A stretch of DNA of 16,950 bases from Burkholderiales bacterium (GTDB taxonomy: Bacteria; Pseudomonadota; Gammaproteobacteria; Burkholderiales; Burkholderiaceae_E). Made by a program: the position numbers and the translations under genes. Of the stretch, positions 9,801 to 16,950 are shown one piece after another (the first letter of the stretch is position 1; each line of letters begins with the position of its first letter). Location: assembly GCA_020348765.1 (NCBI GenBank), contig CP070753.1:679109-696058 (forward strand). The letters are read 5' to 3'. The notes under the pieces are model-generated. The model did not search any database, was not told where the DNA came from, and saw nothing but the letters and a program-made list of their open reading frames with translations.

Positions 9801-10537
9801 ATCGCACGCGAGTACGCGAGCAGATAGCGGCGCGCGTCGGCGTCGGTGCGAGCCGCTTCGCCGAGCATGTCATAGGAGTACGTGTAACCGAGCGACATCT
9901 CGGAACGCGCCCGGGCGAGCGCCGCGTCGATGTCGGTGCCCAGCACGAACCGGGCTCCCAGCTCGCGCATCGCGCGGCCGACCGCTGCCCGGATCACCGG
10001 TTCGCCGAGGCGCCGCACCGCGCCGTGCAGGACCGCGGCCAGTGCGCCTTCGCCCGCTTCGGGTTCGTCCCTGAGCAGCTTGCCGGTGAGCAGCAGGGCC
10101 CAGGTGGACGCGTTGACCAGCGAGGAGCTCGAGTGCCCGAGGTGCAGCCCCCAGTCCGACGGCGCGATCTTGTCCTCGATCAGCGCGTCGATCGTCGGCG
10201 CGTCGGGCACGCGCAACAGCGCTTCGGCAAGACACATCAGCGCCACACCCTCGCGCGTCGAGAGCCCGTATTCGGCCAGGAACACGCCCATCAGCCCCGG
10301 CTCGGCGCGCGCGCGCACCGCTTCGACCAGGCCCGTGGCACGAGCCACGATCCGAGCGCGCTCGGTCTCGCCCAGCGCTGCGACTTCGCGCAGTGCCCGC
10401 AGCGACGCCGATTCGTCGGCCAGACGCGAAGTGCGGACGCGGCTGCGAAGCTGCGCGAGCAGCGGATCGGCGAGATGACCCGCGAACGGATCGGTGCGAT
10501 ACGTGTCCAACGGATGCATGCCGAGAAGCGACTTCAC
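6809..10537 (-). CDS. putA: Bifunctional proline dehydrogenase / L-glutamate gamma-semialdehyde dehydrogenase PutA
   Basis: This 1242-residue enzyme oxidises proline to glutamate: FAD-dependent proline dehydrogenase first, then NAD-dependent aldehyde dehydrogenase, with the intermediate channelled between sites. The proline dehydrogenase barrel spans about 200-510: KLSALHPRYEGG (267-278), NIDAEEADRLELSLD (306-320), RLVKGAYWDTEIKRAQ (369-384), FATHNAHTV (422-430), YAPVGAHRDLLAYLVRRLLE (471-490). The dehydrogenase spans about 595-1040: CISPWNFP (718-725), FTGS (797-800), general base E824 in AETGG, nucleophile C858 in SAGQRCSALR. A C-terminal domain ends in the conserved motif ERHLCIDTTAAGGNAALL (1221-1238). 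The N-terminal ribbon-helix-helix DNA-binding domain of E. coli PutA is absent, so it should not repress its own gene. The start is GTG 10537 with weak GGGA upstream; ATG 10519 is an alternative. It leads the putA-cupin pair. Confidence 0.95.
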   Translation of the reverse strand: MKSLLGMHPLDTYRTDPFAGHLADPLLAQLRSRVRTSRLADESASLRALREVAALGETERARIVARATGLVEAVRARAEPGLMGVFLAEYGLSTREGVALMCLAEALLRVPDAPTIDALIEDKIAPSDWGLHLGHSSSSLVNASTWALLLTGKLLRDEPEAGEGALAAVLHGAVRRLGEPVIRAAVGRAMRELGARFVLGTDIDAALARARSEMSLGYTYSYDMLGEAARTDADARRYLLAYSRAITALAASCSGGSLHVNPAVSVKLSALHPRYEGGQRDRVLPELVTRVTSLAQLASSAAMGLNIDAEEADRLELSLDVIEAVLMNPALAGWDGFGVAVQSYAPRALAVIDWLHALAARLGRRITVRLVKGAYWDTEIKRAQVLGLPGFPVFTRKASSDLSYLACARRLLAMTDRIFPQFATHNAHTVAAVLHMAAETGADFEFQRLHGMGEALHALVMDEAGARCRIYAPVGAHRDLLAYLVRRLLENGANSSFVNQIVDTAVPARAIARDPLEVVAAWGAAASNPAILPAPALFGAQRRNSRGWDVNDPSDRATLEAMRERFGDHRWAAAPMLAQADDALPLRPAERRTRTVRNPARAEDVVGTVTEASAADVEAAFAAAVGDAARAWARTDVRERAACLRRAADLYEAHAGELHALAAREAGKTLVDCVGELREAVDFLRYYAAQAEGVGDAPPAGAAASDNGGGHGGGAFVCISPWNFPLAIFTGQVAAALAVGHAVIAKPAEQTALIAARAVQLLHAAGVPAVALQLLPGDGPSVGAALTADARVCGLCFTGSIETAHGIDRAMAEAADPRAPLIAETGGLNAMIVDSTALPEQAVQDIVASAFQSAGQRCSALRVLYLQRDTAPRLLEMLFGAIDLLQVGDPWDPATDLGPVIDTEARDRIEAHVARAAAEGRLLKRGKAPDGGLHVAPAVIRVAGIGELREEVFGPVLHVATFEADELDAVVDAVNASGYGLTFGLHTRIDARVQRIVERLRVGNVYVNRNQIGAVVGSQPFGGEGLSGTGPKAGGPRYLRRLAQVPRAGADEAGPVDPDSGESDAGAAPAALGEPAVQAALALLRRPPQAAIWAPVDMPGPTGESNRLSLHARGIVLCLGPGAQRAAAQAREALAAGCAALMAAPGAIAERAAIDAPPERLAAIHGIVPEPLLGSLRGFDAVRYEAGVDALRRARRALATRPGPILPLITGRCAGDRLLIERHLCIDTTAAGGNAALLAGAA

Positions 10538-10572
10538 GAGTTCCCGATGCCGGCGCCGTCGGCGCTGGCCAG

Positions 10573-10670
10573 CGACGCCCGCGCAGCGACGCCCGCGCAG
10601 CGACGCCCGCTCATCGACGCCCGCTCATCGACGCCCGCGGTTCGACGCTCGCGGTTCGACGCCCGCGCAG
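10573..10670. repeat. Seven tandem 14-bp units between putA and the M20 gene
   Basis: Seven uninterrupted 14-bp units start with CGACGCCCGC (one has CGACGCTCGC) and differ mainly in the last four bases. Those read GCAG, GCAG, TCAT, TCAT, GGTT, GGTT, GCAG in order. The array lies 36 bases upstream of the putA start and about 24 bases upstream of a TACAAT hexamer ahead of the M20 gene, so it fills the shared regulatory region. It is a minisatellite by structure; a regulatory role is possible but unproven. Confidence 0.9.
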
Positions 10671-10694
10671 CGTGCGGACGCTTGGCGGCGCCGC

Positions 10695-10700
10695 TACAAT
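10695..10700 (+). promoter_or_regulatory. Possible -10 box (TACAAT) for the M20 gene
   Basis: TACAAT lies 29 bases before the GTG start at 10729. No convincing -35 is present 16-18 bases upstream, where the repeat array ends. It is the same hexamer as before the VOC gene. Confidence 0.32.
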
Positions 10701-10728
10701 CCTTTGGTCCCTACCGGCGTTGCCAGCG

Positions 10729-11997
10729 GTGCCCGATCCCGAACGATACTACGACGCGCTCGACGCCTGGGTCGATGCGCACTTCGACGAGCAGGTGCGC
10801 TTCCTGCAAGCGCTGGTGCAGGTCCCGACCGACACGCCCCCGGGCGACAACGCGCCGCACGCGGAGCGCACCGCGCAACTGCTGGCCGCGCTCGGACTGT
10901 CGGCCGAATGCCATCCGGTGCCGGCCGACGTCGTCGATGCAAGCGGCTTGCAGTCGGTCACGAACCTGATCGTGCGCCGGCGCTATGGCGAGGGTGGGCC
11001 GACGATCGCGCTGAATGCCCACGGCGACGTCGTGCCGCCCGGCGAAGGCTGGAGCTTCCCGCCCTACGGGGCCGTGATCGAAGACGGTCGGCTCTACGGC
11101 CGCGCCGCCGCGGTCAGCAAGAGCGACTTCGCGACCTATGCCTTCGCGGTGCGCGCGCTCGAGGCATCGGGCCAACCGCTCGACGGCGGCGTCGAACTCC
11201 ATTTCACCTACGACGAGGAATTCGGCGGCCAGTGCGGACCCGGCTGGCTGCTCGCCCAGGGCCTGACCCGGCCCGACCTGCTGATCGCGGCGGGTTTCTC
11301 CTACCAGGTCGTCACCGCGCACAACGGTTGCCTGCAACTCGAGGTCACGGTGCACGGGCGCATGGCGCACGCGGCGATCCCGGACACCGGCATCGACGCG
11401 CTGCAGGGCGCCAACGCGATCCTCACGGCCCTCTACGCCGAGAACACCCGTTACCGCCGGGTACGCTCGTCGATCCCCGGCATCACGCATCCGTATGTCA
11501 ACGTCGGCCGCATCGAGGGCGGCACGAACACCAACGTGGTGCCGGGCCGGGTCACGTTGAAGCTCGACCGGCGCATGATCCCGGAGGAGGATCCGGAGAC
11601 GGTCGAAGCCGAGATCCGGGACGTGATCCAGGCGGCCGCGGCCAGCGTGCCGGGCATCACGGTCGAGATCCGTCGCCTGCTGCTGGCACGCGCACTGAAG
11701 CCCCTGCCCGGCAACGCGGGCCTGGTCCAGGCCCTGCAGCGCCATGCCCGGGAAGTCTTCGGCGAGGAGATCCCGGCCACGGGCAGCCCGCTGTACACGG
11801 ACGCACGGCTGTACGGCGAGGCCGGCGTGCCGGCCGTCATCTACGGGGCGGGCCCGCGCACCGTGCTCGAGTCCCATGCCAAGCGGGCCGACGAGCGGCT
11901 CGAGCTCGAAGACCTGCGTCGGGCGACCAAGGTCGTGGCGCGCGTGCTCGCAGACCTGCTGGCCGGCGCGGCCAGTCGAAGAGGCCACACCGGATAG
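10729..11997 (+). CDS. M20 family metallohydrolase (ArgE/DapE/CPG2-like) with altered metal motif
   Basis: A 422-residue protein with M20 aminoacylase/peptidase layout: a catalytic domain (about 1-190 and 300-422) interrupted by a dimerisation lid that begins near NGCLQLEVTVHGRMAHAAIP. Family members cleave amide bonds in peptides, acyl- or carbamoyl-amino acids using two zinc ions. Visible residues are H98 and D100 in NAHGDVVPPG, the catalytic and ligand pair E163-E164 in DEEFGG, and H383 in ESHAK. The bridging-ligand motif, normally GRGxxDxKG, reads GRAAAVSKSDF (124-134), with Val129 where Asp is expected. It may therefore bind one metal, use D133 instead, or belong to a distinct subfamily. 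The GTG start has no clear Shine-Dalgarno; TTG 10720 is the nearest alternative. It lies between putA and urease, suggesting nitrogen salvage, but the substrate is unknown. Confidence 0.88.
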   Translation: MPDPERYYDALDAWVDAHFDEQVRFLQALVQVPTDTPPGDNAPHAERTAQLLAALGLSAECHPVPADVVDASGLQSVTNLIVRRRYGEGGPTIALNAHGDVVPPGEGWSFPPYGAVIEDGRLYGRAAAVSKSDFATYAFAVRALEASGQPLDGGVELHFTYDEEFGGQCGPGWLLAQGLTRPDLLIAAGFSYQVVTAHNGCLQLEVTVHGRMAHAAIPDTGIDALQGANAILTALYAENTRYRRVRSSIPGITHPYVNVGRIEGGTNTNVVPGRVTLKLDRRMIPEEDPETVEAEIRDVIQAAAASVPGITVEIRRLLLARALKPLPGNAGLVQALQRHAREVFGEEIPATGSPLYTDARLYGEAGVPAVIYGAGPRTVLESHAKRADERLELEDLRRATKVVARVLADLLAGAASRRGHTG

Positions 11998-12020
11998 CGG
12001 CCCGCTTCGTCTCGTGCGCG

Positions 12021-12115
12021 TCGCGCCGGACCGGGCCGGGTCGGGTCGCGCCGGGTCGCGTCGCGCCGGACCGGGCCGGGTCGGGTCGCGCCGGGTCGCG
12101 CCGGGTCGCGCCGGC
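12021..12115. repeat. Pentamer-based array with a perfect 40-bp duplication upstream of ureD
   Basis: The 40 bases at 12021-12060 recur exactly at 12061-12100, followed by a further copy of the last ten bases (12101-12110). The whole tract divides into 19 five-base steps of roughly YCGSG type (TCGCG, CCGGG, TCGGG). It fills most of the 156-base gap between the M20 stop and ureD, ending just before the TATACA-containing palindrome. Only G, C and T, plus two A residues, are used, so this strand is strongly A-poor. Confidence 0.9.
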
Positions 12116-12119
12116 ATCG

Positions 12120-12127
12120 TGTATACA
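12120..12127 (+). promoter_or_regulatory. TGTATACA palindrome, possible -10 for the urease operon
   Basis: An eight-base perfect palindrome in otherwise very GC-rich DNA. TATACA (12122-12127) matches four of six -10 bases and would start transcription near 12135, 19 bases before the ureD ATG. No -35 can be recognised because the repeat tract occupies that position. It could equally be a regulator half-site. Confidence 0.33.
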
Positions 12128-12153
12128 TCCTGGCGTCAGCACCGGACCGTTCG

Positions 12154-13038
12154 ATGCCTGCGAGCCAGCCCCGATCCCCGAGCAGCGAGACCGGCCCGGC
12201 CGATGGCGCCGGATGGCAAGCGCGGCTGGAACTGCAGTTCGAGCAACGGGCCGGGCGCACCCGCCTGGTGCGCAACGTTCACCAGGGCCCGCTGCGACTG
12301 ATCCGCGCGCTTCAGACCGACGACGGCTTGACCTGCCATGCCGTGATCGTTCACCCCCCCGGCGGGATCGTCGCCGGGGATGCGCTCGCGCTTCGAATGC
12401 GGCTCGGCGACGGCGCGCGCGTACTGGCGACCACCCCCGGGGCCCAGAAGTGGTATCGGGCCGAAGCCGGCGACGCGACGACCACGGTACGCATCAGCGC
12501 CGGCGCGGGCGCCGTGCTCGAATGGCTGCCGCAGCCCGCGATCGTGTTCGACGCGGCCTCGGTGCAACAGACCGTGAGCCTCGACCTGGCTGCCGACGCG
12601 CGGGCCCTGGGCTGGGAATGCCTGGTGCTCGGGCGCGGCGCGATGGGCGAGCGCTTCCGGCGCGGGCTGCTGCGCCAGCGGCTCGAATTGCGGGTCGGCG
12701 GGCGAACGATCTGGGCCGAGCAGCTCGCGGCGCGTGCCGGCGAGCGCCTGTTCGAATCGCCGCTCGGATGGGGCGGTGCAACGGTGGCCGCGAGCCTGTG
12801 GATCGTCGGAGCCGACCGGGAAGTCGGCGAGCGGCTGGTTGCGGACCTGCGCGAACATGCCGACGGCCTGGGCACGTGTCGCTGCGGCGTCACCCGCCTC
12901 GCGCCCGGGGTGGCCGTGGCCAAGATTTTGGCCGATGATTCCGAGCAGGCGATGGGGGCCGCAGCGGCGCTGTGGGCGCTCGCGCGGCCGCGGGTGCTGG
13001 GCATCGCGGCCACGCCGCCGCGGATCTGGGCCACCTGA
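12154..13038 (+). CDS. ureD: Urease accessory protein UreD
   Basis: UreD (294 residues) is the scaffold that binds apo-urease and, with UreF and UreG, delivers nickel and carbon dioxide to the active site. Family landmarks are all visible: [13 protein letters not shown] (42-54), [10 protein letters not shown] (67-76), [10 protein letters not shown] (93-102), [12 protein letters not shown] (122-133) and LGRGAMGE (159-166). The first 20 residues are a polar, low-complexity lead before the beta-helical core; no signal peptide is expected. The start at 12154 has no good Shine-Dalgarno, but no better in-frame start exists before the core. It opens the operon, with ureA beginning 78 bases downstream. 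Length is normal. Confidence 0.94.
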   Translation: MPASQPRSPSSETGPADGAGWQARLELQFEQRAGRTRLVRNVHQGPLRLIRALQTDDGLTCHAVIVHPPGGIVAGDALALRMRLGDGARVLATTPGAQKWYRAEAGDATTTVRISAGAGAVLEWLPQPAIVFDAASVQQTVSLDLAADARALGWECLVLGRGAMGERFRRGLLRQRLELRVGGRTIWAEQLAARAGERLFESPLGWGGATVAASLWIVGADREVGERLVADLREHADGLGTCRCGVTRLAPGVAVAKILADDSEQAMGAAAALWALARPRVLGIAATPPRIWAT

Positions 13039-13040
13039 TG

Positions 13041-13086
13041 CGCTCCCGCGGAAGGCGGCGCGCGCGTGCCGGCCTTCGGCTTGGAG
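13041..13086 (+). other. Imperfect stem-loop in the ureD-ureA gap
   Basis: CGCTCC (13041-13046) can pair with GGAGCG (13081-13086), and GAAGGC (13051-13056) with GCCTTC (13070-13075), making a two-part stem with an internal loop. It lies between the ureD stop and the ureA ribosome binding site. It could adjust relative expression or mRNA stability; there is no T-tract, so I do not call it a terminator. Confidence 0.38.
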
Positions 13087-13116
13087 CGAGCCCGGCCCCA
13101 ACCAGGACACGACCAC

Positions 13117-13419
13117 ATGGACCTTTCACCGCGCGAGAAGGACAAGCTGCTGATCTTCACCGCCGCGCTGCTGGCCGAGCGGCGCAAGGCCCGTGGACTG
13201 AGGCTCAACTATCCGGAGGCGGTCGCGTACATCACCGCCGCCCTGCTCGAGGGCGCGCGCGATGGCAGGACCGTGGCCGAGCTGATGCACTACGGCACCA
13301 CGCTTCTGGGGCGCGACGACGTCATGGACGGGGTTGCCGAGATGATCCCGGAAGTACAGGTCGAGGCCACGTTCCCGGACGGCACGAAGCTGGTGACCGT
13401 CCACGATCCGATCGTGTGA
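13117..13419 (+). CDS. ureA: Urease subunit gamma
   Basis: At exactly 100 residues this is the canonical bacterial UreA, the small structural subunit that packs with UreB and UreC in the (UreABC)3 trimer. It begins [39 protein letters not shown] and [20 protein letters not shown] are all family-typical, as is the end [10 protein letters not shown]. It has no catalytic residues of its own. AGGA about nine bases upstream supports ATG 13117; a start at 13066 would add 17 residues absent from the family. ureB starts 33 bases after the stop. Confidence 0.97.
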   Translation: MDLSPREKDKLLIFTAALLAERRKARGLRLNYPEAVAYITAALLEGARDGRTVAELMHYGTTLLGRDDVMDGVAEMIPEVQVEATFPDGTKLVTVHDPIV

Positions 13420-13452
13420 GGCCGAGGCCGGCCGCAACATGCAGGGAGCAGC

Positions 13453-13845
13453 GTGATTCCAGGACAGTATTGGCTGGAGCCCGGCGAGATCGAGCTCAAC
13501 GCGGGCCGCTCGACCCTGGTGCTCAAGGTTCGCAATGCCGGCGACCGGCCGATCCAGGTCGGCTCGCACTACCACTTCGCCGAGGCCAATCCGGCGCTGG
13601 AATTCGATCGCACGGCCGCCCGCGGGCACCGGCTGAACATCGCCGCAGGCACCGCCGTGCGCTTCGAACCGGGCCAGGCGCGCACCGTCGAGCTGGTGGC
13701 GCTGGCGGGCGCACGGGTGGTGTTCGGGTTCCGGCAGGCCGTGATGGGCCCGCTCGGTCGCACCCGCCGGACCGAGACAGCCGCCCCGGCAGCAAGCAAG
13801 ACCGGTGGGCCGGCGCGCAAGACCGGTGCGAAGCGCAGGGGCTGA
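13453..13845 (+). CDS. ureB: Urease subunit beta, with basic C-terminal tail
   Basis: UreB is a structural subunit of the urease trimer. The core (1-102) is standard: [37 protein letters not shown] (37-54), [18 protein letters not shown] (58-75), ending [12 protein letters not shown]. Beyond that lies an extra 28 residues (103-130) rich in Ala, Gly, Thr and nine Lys/Arg with a single acidic residue, ending [10 protein letters not shown]. Most UreB proteins stop near 101-106. The tail looks disordered and could touch nucleic acid, membrane or the accessory complex, or be neutral. The start is GTG 13453 with GGGAG upstream. The stop is two bases before the ureC ATG, so translation is coupled. 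Confidence 0.96.
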   Translation: MIPGQYWLEPGEIELNAGRSTLVLKVRNAGDRPIQVGSHYHFAEANPALEFDRTAARGHRLNIAAGTAVRFEPGQARTVELVALAGARVVFGFRQAVMGPLGRTRRTETAAPAASKTGGPARKTGAKRRG

Positions 13846-13847
13846 CG

Positions 13848-15554
<1,707 letters not shown>

Positions 15555-15561
15555 GGCAGGC

Positions 15562-16203
15562 ATGAGCCCTTCGGGCCGACTGGCGCGTGCCGAGCGGTTC
15601 GCGGACACGGGCTCCGCGGGCACGGGGTCGGCGGATGCGGGTTCCGCGGGCACGGGGTCGGCGGACACGGGCTCCGCGGGCACGGCTCCCGCGGGCACGG
15701 CTCCCGCGGACCTGGCTCCCGCGGACACCGGCGTCGCCGGCACGCTGGAGCTCAGCTTCGCGGAGCGCGAGCGATCGCGTTTTCGGGCGCGCCTGCGCAG
15801 CGGAGAAGAGATCGGCATCGATCTGGCGCCCGGAACGCTGATCCGGCACGGGGCGCGGCTGCAGCTCGACGACGGGCGAATCATCGCGGTCGAGGCAGCA
15901 TCCGAAGCGCTGCTGGAGGTTCGGGCCGACGATGGCGCACAGCTCGCGCGCCTGGCCTACCACATCGGCAACCGCCACGTGCCACTGCAGGTCGGCGACG
16001 GCTGGCTGCGGCTACTGCCCGACCACGTGCTGCGTGCGATGATCGAGGGACTCGGCGGTCGGGTGCGCGAGCTGCGGGCGCGCTTCGAGCCCGAGGCCGG
16101 CGCCTACGGCCACGGCCACGTGCATCACCAGCATGACGACCAGGGCCACGGCGGCCAGATCCACGCGTTCGATCCGCGCCACGAGCACCCGCATCGATGC
16201 TGA
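15562..16203 (+). CDS. ureE: Urease nickel chaperone UreE, with N-terminal pentapeptide-repeat insertion
   Basis: UreE binds nickel and hands it to the UreG complex. The core starts at about residue 59 with GTLELSFAERERSRFRARL, continues through LAPGTLIRHG (88-97) and contains the conserved nickel histidine H139 in GNRHVPLQ. AYHIGNRH and FEPEAGAYGHGH are diagnostic. The C-terminal tail (183-213) has ten histidines and a final Cys, a high-capacity nickel store. Oddly, residues 14-58 are nine pentapeptides of ADTGS, AGTGS or AGTAP type, inserted after MSPSGRLARAERF; without them the protein would be an ordinary 168 residues. The DNA beneath is a 15-bp tandem repeat, so copy-number change keeps the frame. 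ATG 15562 follows GAGG, seven bases after ureC, and the gene overlaps ureF by seven bases. Confidence 0.95.
   Translation: MSPSGRLARAERFADTGSAGTGSADAGSAGTGSADTGSAGTAPAGTAPADLAPADTGVAGTLELSFAERERSRFRARLRSGEEIGIDLAPGTLIRHGARLQLDDGRIIAVEAASEALLEVRADDGAQLARLAYHIGNRHVPLQVGDGWLRLLPDHVLRAMIEGLGGRVRELRARFEPEAGAYGHGHVHHQHDDQGHGGQIHAFDPRHEHPHRC
15601..15735 (+). repeat. Nine 15-bp tandem units inside ureE
   Basis: Nine in-frame 15-bp units begin GCGGACACGGGCTCC or GCGGGCACGGGGTCG and alternate at first in a 30-bp higher-order period (15601-15660 is two near-identical copies). Later units change the second half to GGCTCCC. They encode ADTGS, AGTGS, ADAGS, AGTGS, ADTGS, AGTAP, AGTAP, ADLAP, ADTGV. The 15-base unit size preserves the reading frame, unlike the 14-, 10- and 9-base units of the intergenic arrays nearby. 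Confidence 0.95.
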
Positions 16204-16877
16204 CCCGCCTGCTGCAGCTCGCGAGCCCGGCGCTGCCGATCGGCGCCTACAGCTATTCGAGTGCGCTCGAGTGGGGCATCGAGTCGGGCGCGGTGCGCGA
16301 CGAGGCCGGCGCGCTCGAGTGGATCGAGGACGCGCTGGCCCTGGGGCTCGGTGCCTACGAGGTCCCGCTGATGATCGAGTCGCTCGGGCACTGGCGCGCG
16401 ATCGAGCGAGCCGCGCACCCAGCGCCGCTCACGGCGCTGAACGTCGAGGCGCTGGCCGGGCGCGAGACCGCCGAACTGCGCCATGAATCCGAGCAGATGG
16501 GCTATTCGCTCGGCCAGTGGTTGCGAGCGGTCTGCCCGCCGACGCCGGCGCAATCCGCCGTGCTCGAAACACTGGACCCGCTGGCGCTGCCGGTGGCCTG
16601 GGCGCTGGCTGCCGAACGGCTCGGGCTCGATGCGCGCGAGGCTGCGATCGCCATGCTGTGGGGTTTCGCCGAGAACCAGGCGACCGTGCTGATGAAGGCG
16701 TTGCCGATCGGGCAGATCGCGGCACAGCGCCTGCTGCTCGCGCTCGGGCCGGTCGTCGAGGCGATCGCGACCCGGGCGCTCGAGCGCGAGCCTGCGTTGC
16801 GCAGCAATGCCGCGCCGGGTCTGGCGATCGCGTCGTCGCGGCACGAGACCCAGTACTCGCGGCTGTTCAGGTCCTGA
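16197..16877 (+). CDS. ureF: Urease accessory protein UreF
   Basis: UreF (226 residues, all-helical) joins UreD on apo-urease and controls the UreG GTPase during nickel insertion. The N-terminal hallmark LLQLASPALPIGAYSYSSAL (5-24) runs on into EWGIESG. GYSLGQWL near 101, a MLWGFAENQATVLMKALPIGQ stretch and the end SSRHETQYSRLFRS are also typical; the C-terminal tail is the part known to contact UreD and UreG. The ATG lies inside the last codons of ureE (16197-16203 shared), so translation is coupled and no separate ribosome binding site is needed. No downstream gene begins in the remaining 73 bases; ureG is the expected next member. Confidence 0.95.
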   Translation: MLTRLLQLASPALPIGAYSYSSALEWGIESGAVRDEAGALEWIEDALALGLGAYEVPLMIESLGHWRAIERAAHPAPLTALNVEALAGRETAELRHESEQMGYSLGQWLRAVCPPTPAQSAVLETLDPLALPVAWALAAERLGLDAREAAIAMLWGFAENQATVLMKALPIGQIAAQRLLLALGPVVEAIATRALEREPALRSNAAPGLAIASSRHETQYSRLFRS

Positions 16878-16900
16878 GGCCCCTGCCCGACCGCCGCCAG

Positions 16901-16949
16901 CGCCGCGAACGCCGCGAACGCCGCGAACGCCGCAACGACCAACGACCAA
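16901..16949. repeat. Short tandem repeat after ureF
   Basis: Three perfect 9-bp units CGCCGCGAA (16901-16927) are followed by an eight-base version CGCCGCAA and two seven-base units CGACCAA, reaching the window edge. It looks like an array decaying by small deletions. It lies where the ribosome binding site or upstream region of the next urease gene should be. Confidence 0.85.
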
Positions 16950-16950
16950 C

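Noticed and set aside
10400..10537. Ribbon-helix-helix repressor domain at the PutA N-terminus
   Set aside because: The first 46 residues lack the RHH pattern and run straight into the arm region of the proline dehydrogenase part; no upstream in-frame extension supplies it.
10573..10670. CRISPR-like array
   Set aside because: Units are 14 bp, contiguous and without spacers, and no cas genes are nearby; it is a tandem minisatellite.
6740..10969. Open frame of about 1400 codons on the plus strand opposite putA
   Set aside because: The translation is arginine-, glutamine- and histidine-rich with no domain, and it mirrors the codon structure of the clearly real PutA. Long antisense frames are normal at this GC content.

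Overview
The window is high-GC proteobacterial chromosome, densely coding on both strands. The gene families point to a beta- or gammaproteobacterium: a YadG/YadH-type ABC pair, a PHP-domain PolX, a large bifunctional PutA, and urease genes in the order ureDABCEF. Several candidate -10 boxes read TACAAT or similar. I cannot fix the genus. No rRNA, tRNA, integrase, transposase, phage gene or CRISPR array was seen, and no gene-free stretch exceeds 300 bases.

Left part (1-6370). A TRAP permease of the fused 4TM/12TM type runs off the left edge on the minus strand. Diverging from it is a two-gene ABC-2 exporter (yadG-yadH, ATGA overlap). A sirtuin (cobB) converges on that pair and diverges from polX, a DNA polymerase X with a C-terminal PHP nuclease domain. 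A GNAT acetyltransferase and a VOC/glyoxalase-fold protein follow on the plus strand, each with its own ribosome binding site.

Middle (6381-11997). On the minus strand, putA (proline to glutamate, two enzymes in one chain) is followed after 32 bases by a small cupin gene, probably one operon. Divergent from putA is an M20-family metallohydrolase whose usual bridging-Asp motif is altered. The shared upstream region carries seven 14-bp tandem units.

Right part (12154-16877). A compact urease operon encodes the accessory protein UreD, structural subunits UreA, UreB and UreC with all active-site residues in place, the nickel chaperone UreE and the accessory protein UreF. ureG, the missing GTPase, is expected just past the right edge. 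PutA, the M20 enzyme and urease all release ammonia or amino nitrogen, so this half reads as a nitrogen-scavenging neighbourhood. That link is inference from proximity only.

The least ordinary feature is a cluster of unrelated GC-rich short tandem repeats at about 10.57, 12.02, 15.60 and 16.90 kb, with a minor two-copy case near 0.71 kb. The one inside a gene has a 15-bp unit and inserts 45 residues of pentapeptide repeat into the N-terminus of UreE. I found no convincing undescribed defence, mobile or signalling system; the rest is conserved core or accessory metabolism.
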